Shown: positions 7,362 through 9,628 of the stretch, in pieces
Layout: each line of letters starts with the position of its first letter
How positions within the stretch are numbered: the first letter of the stretch is position 1
Assembly (NCBI GenBank): GCA_025351065.1
Contig: JANXWQ010000132.1
Span: forward strand, 1 to 9,628
Source of the DNA: Chthoniobacter sp.
GTDB lineage: Bacteria; Verrucomicrobiota; Verrucomicrobiia; Chthoniobacterales; Chthoniobacteraceae
Length of the DNA stretch: 9,628 nt
Direction of reading: 5' to 3'
Translations under genes and position numbers: made by a program
The notes under the pieces: generated by a model
What the model was told of the DNA's origin: nothing
The model's input: the letters and a program-made list of their open reading frames with translations, nothing else
The model's database searches: none

Positions 7362-7539
7362 GGGCGGCAGCGGCGGATAAAAGACGCCCGCCCGCGCGAG
7401 CGAAACGACAATCTTTCGCACCGCCGGTGGGTGTGCCGTGGTGGTTGGCAATGGGCGCTTTCGGCCCGCCGGCTTGTTTCCCCCATGAATGGGTTGCCTC
7501 TCCCAGTTCCCCTCTTGATGTTTTTTGCGGCCATTTAAC
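7362..7539 (-). other. Short gene-free stretch upstream of the MFS gene
   Basis: No gene is supported here. A small inverted repeat, GCGAAA (7400-7405) and TTTCGC (7414-7419), lies about 40 bases upstream of the MFS start and might be an operator or part of a promoter. On the minus strand TTTCGC is followed 17 bases later by TTTTAT, a weak -35/-10-like pair. Neither is convincing alone. Confidence 0.25.
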
Positions 7540-8472
7540 TCACTTCGTTTTCGACGGTGGCAGCTTGCCGGAGTAGATGAATTCGTCGCGGCTGAGGGTG
7601 CTGTTTTTGTCGGTGTCCAATTGCCGGAAGCGGGCGGACGCCTGGTCGGGGTCGGGTTGGTCGGCGAGAAATTCTTCGCGGGTGAGCTGGCCGTCGTGGT
7701 TCTGGTCGCGCTGCTCGAACATCGCGGCGCGGTCGGCGGGGAGCGGCGGTTTGGCCTCGGGATATTTGGTGGAAAGAATGGCGCGCAGAAGGGCAGGTGC
7801 GGTTTCAAAAAAGCCGACGGCGATGAAAAAAGGCACGCCTGGTTTTTCCGCCGCGGCGTGCAGCCTGCGCACTGCCTCGGCGGCGATGCGGCCATCGGGG
7901 TAGCCTTCGTCCGGCACGTCCGCGGCTTCGGTCGGCACGCCGCGCACCATGTCTTTCGTCACCGCCTGATTGGCAAAGAGCGCTTCCTCTCGCGTCATCA
8001 TTTTCAGGTTTTCCGGCAGCAGGTAGGTCACCGTTTTTTCGCGGAAAAGCGGCACGCTCCATGAGGCCGCGTCGTCCACATTGCCGTGGCCGGTGTGGAA
8101 GATTTTTCCCAGCCCCTCCGCGCGGTAGCCGTGCGCCATGAAGTGCTGCGGGAGCGTCACCGCATCCGGCGCGGCCTTGCGGAAATTCGTGCCGAGATCG
8201 TAGATGCCGAGCGTGGTCGGACGCCGCCCGGTGAGCAGCGCATTGCGCGACGGCGCGCACACGGCCTGGTTGTAATACGCGCGGTCGAAGACCACGCCGC
8301 GTGCGGCCAGCCGGTCGATGTTCGGCGACTTCACCAGGTTGTCGCCGTAGCAGCCGAGCACCGGCTTCAGATCGTCCACGGCAATGAAAAGGACGTTCGG
8401 TTTTTCGGCGGCCAAAACCGCGCCGCGCAGCAGGCCGAGCGACGCGAAGAGGAGAGCAATGACGCGGTGCAC
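7540..8472 (-). pseudogene. Truncated iduronate-2-sulfatase-type sulfatase with EF-hand tail
   Basis: From GTG 8472 the frame encodes a signal peptide (MHRVIALLFASLGLLRGAVL), then NVLFIAVDDLKP with the metal-binding D33-D34, and CAPSR (C72 to R76), the sulfatase motif whose cysteine becomes formylglycine. The family pattern continues as TGRRPTTLGIYDL to VPFFIAVGFF. The family then expects VGFLKPHLPFCAPKKYWDLY, but this frame reads ETAPALLRA; KPHLPFCAP is present in the neighbouring minus frame at 7779-7805, just past a T6 run (7807-7812). What follows in frame is a linker (STKYPEAKPPLP) and two canonical EF-hands (DQNHDGQLTREE and DTDKNSTLSRDE). The 310 residues compare with about 480-560 for relatives. 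The segment holding the later metal ligands (the usual WGDHG region) is absent. It cannot be an active sulfatase as written. Intact relatives are secreted and remove sulfate from polysaccharides. Confidence 0.8.
7779..7812 (-). other. Frameshift site in the sulfatase remnant
   Basis: On the minus strand, GGC is followed by T6, G and AAACCGCACC. With five Ts the reading is G-F-L-K-P-H-L-P-F-C-A-P, the standard family sequence; with six it becomes G-F-F-E-T-A-P. One extra T in the homopolymer therefore explains the shift. After CAP the normal continuation (KKYWDLY) is missing in every minus frame, which marks the approximate edge of the internal deletion. Confidence 0.7.
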
Positions 8473-8612
8473 AGGGCGATGACAGGATGGTTTTCACCAG
8501 CGGCAGATGGAAGGCCGAACCGCGCGCGGCGAGGCGTATGGCCCGTCGCGGCGGACGCGGAATGTTTTTTGCGCTTTGCCTTTGCCGAGGCTCGCGCAAG
8601 CCTCCGCAGCGC
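8473..8612. promoter_or_regulatory. Divergent intergenic region with a hairpin over the DUF58 leader
   Basis: These 140 bases separate divergent starts at 8472 (minus) and 8613 (plus), so promoters for both should lie here, although I see no clear -35/-10 pair. A 6-bp perfect hairpin, GAGGCT (8587-8592) against AGCCTC (8599-8604) with a CGCGCA loop, ends 8 bases before ATG 8613, over the place where a ribosome site would sit. Confidence 0.35.
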
Positions 8613-9512
8613 ATGCCTCCGCCTTCCTCCCAACTGCTCGATGCCGCTGCGATCCAAAGCGCCGAGCATCTCGGCTTGCAGGCGCGCACCGTTGTCGAGG
8701 GCTACATGGCGGGCGCGCACCGGTCGCCGTTTCGCGGGTTTGCCATCGAGTTTGCCCAGCACCGCGAATACGTGCCGGGCGACGACACGCGGCATCTCGA
8801 CTGGAAGGTGCTCGGCCGCAGCGATCGCTATTACATCAAGCAGTACGAGCAGGAGACCAACTACGTCGCGCACCTGCTGCTCGATGGCAGCGAGTCGATG
8901 AAATACGCGTCGGGCAAAATCTCGAAGCTCGACTATGGCCGCACCATCGCCGCGTGTCTCGCCTATCTGATCCTGCTTCAGCGCGATGCCGTGGCCGTTG
9001 GCATTTTCGACGCGAAGATGCGCGACTACCAGCCGCGCACCGACTCGCTCGCGAAGATCCACCAAATCTGCCAGGTGCTCGCCGCTTTCGTCCCCACCGA
9101 GCAGACCGCCATCGCCGCGGCGCTCAGCGAAATCGCCCGGCAAGTGAAGCGCCGCGGCATCGTCATCCTCATCAGCGACCTCTTCGACGATGAGGAAAAA
9201 ATCATGCAAGGCATCCAGCACCTGCGCTTCGGCGGGCACGAGGTCATCGTCTTCCACGTCCTCGATCCGTACGAGTTGAAATTCCCCTTCCAGGGCACCG
9301 TCGAGTTTCAGGGCCTCGAGGCGCAGGGCAAAATCCTCACCCGCCCCGCCGAGCTGCGGAAAAGCTACCTCGCAGAGTTCGGTGCCTTCCTCGACCGCAC
9401 CCGCCTCGCTTGCGAACGCGCCGGCTGCCCGTACGTCCGCATCTCCACGGACCAGCCTTGGGCGGATGTCCTCTCAGCTTTTCTCGCCACGCGGCAGCAC
9501 CGGTATGGTTGA
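8613..9512 (+). CDS. DUF58-domain protein (MoxR/VWA-associated)
   Basis: The 299-residue product has the DUF58 signature EYVPGDDTRHLDWKVLGRSD (residues 52-71) followed by YYIKQYEQE, and a von Willebrand A-like metal site, D91-G-S93-E-S95 (DxSxS), in LLLDGSESM. The rest follows a VWA fold (GIVILISDLFDDEE near the middle, VIVFHVLDPYE after it). Length is normal. DUF58 proteins are usually encoded just after a MoxR-type AAA ATPase and before membrane VWA proteins (the Bat or aerotolerance-like operons) and are thought to act in ATPase-driven assembly or folding; the exact role is not established. ATG 8613 gives the usual N-terminus (AEHLGLQARTVVEGYMAG); the frame is open further upstream, but with non-family sequence. 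No MoxR gene lies upstream here: the neighbour is the divergent sulfatase remnant. No Shine-Dalgarno is present. Confidence 0.92.
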   Translation: MPPPSSQLLDAAAIQSAEHLGLQARTVVEGYMAGAHRSPFRGFAIEFAQHREYVPGDDTRHLDWKVLGRSDRYYIKQYEQETNYVAHLLLDGSESMKYASGKISKLDYGRTIAACLAYLILLQRDAVAVGIFDAKMRDYQPRTDSLAKIHQICQVLAAFVPTEQTAIAAALSEIARQVKRRGIVILISDLFDDEEKIMQGIQHLRFGGHEVIVFHVLDPYELKFPFQGTVEFQGLEAQGKILTRPAELRKSYLAEFGAFLDRTRLACERAGCPYVRISTDQPWADVLSAFLATRQHRYG

Positions 9513-9530
9513 CGGATTTTTTCAACGCAG

Positions 9531-9628
9531 AGACGCAGAGGCGCAGAGGACGCGGAGGTGGGAAACGAAAGAATATGGGAACGCTCACTCCCATTGTCTT
9601 TCTCTGCGACCTCTGCGCCTCTGCGTCT
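9531..9628. repeat. Long inverted repeat built from CGCAGAG units
   Basis: The left arm 9531-9557 and the right arm 9602-9628 are reverse complements over 27 bases with two mismatches. The left arm, with the bases just before it, consists of about four CGCAGAG-like units (the first starting near 9526). Inside lie two smaller pairs, GAAAGA (9567-9572) with TCTTTC (9597-9602) and ATGGGA (9575-9580) with TCCCAT (9589-9594), so the whole 98 bases could fold into one long hairpin or cruciform. It lies just after the DUF58 stop, following a T6 run at 9517-9522. The right arm runs into the window end, so the element probably continues. Similar 'AACGCAGAGACGCAGAGG' repeats are, from memory, widespread in intergenic DNA of verrucomicrobia, planctomycetes and cyanobacteria. 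Confidence 0.85.

Noticed and set aside
6198..7538. Plus-strand open frame of 446 codons opposite the MFS gene
   Set aside because: Arg/Gln/His-rich without any motif; the minus strand carries clear membrane segments.
7362..7895. N-terminal extension of the MFS transporter
   Set aside because: The frame is open, but its sequence is low-complexity and the only meaningful part (KPHLPFCAP) belongs to the sulfatase.
9526..9557. CRISPR-like short direct repeats
   Set aside because: Units are only 7-9 bases with 0-2 base spacing and have a mirrored copy downstream; this is an inverted repeat, not an array.

Overview
This is a high-GC bacterial chromosomal window that most resembles Verrucomicrobiota (Opitutales or Chthoniobacter-like), possibly from a metagenome. 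The assignment is inference. It rests on an autotransporter-repeat surface protein with a WRQTHFG-type C-terminal region, an iduronate-2-sulfatase-type sulfatase with an EF-hand tail, a divergent squalene-cyclase-like protein, and the lack of Shine-Dalgarno sequences before every gene. I see no tRNA, rRNA, CRISPR array or transposase.

Left part (1-2642): the last 27 codons of an unidentified gene, then a large secreted surface protein (signal peptide, DUF11-like, Calx-beta, InlB-like and autotransporter-associated repeat regions). That gene is broken twice, by a one-base frameshift near 361 and by an in-frame TGA at 2391; conserved sequence continues past both lesions. A 285-base gap follows (2643-2927), without a convincing gene but rich in hairpins, including two tandem related palindromic units.

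Centre (2928-5942): three same-strand intact genes. A small membrane-associated DCC-family thiol-disulfide oxidoreductase overlaps (GTGA) a squalene-hopene-cyclase-like protein that keeps the DxDDT acid motif. A YebC/PmpR-family protein comes next. The first two look translationally coupled and may act together at the membrane on an isoprenoid; this is inference, since no other hopanoid genes are visible.

Right part (5965-9628): a perfect 11-bp hairpin separates YebC from a convergent minus-strand MFS transporter. Upstream of the transporter on the same strand is a sulfatase remnant with its formylglycine motif intact but a homopolymer frameshift and a large internal deletion that removes the second half of the catalytic domain. 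Divergent from it is an intact DUF58 gene, separated from its usual MoxR partner. The window ends in a long inverted repeat built from CGCAGAG units that would fold into a near-complete cruciform.

The main themes are gene decay in two secreted or surface genes beside intact housekeeping-type genes, a coupled DCC/terpene-cyclase pair, and several unrelated intergenic palindromes. Both decay cases include single-base changes in or beside homopolymers, so sequencing or assembly error has to be excluded before calling them biological.
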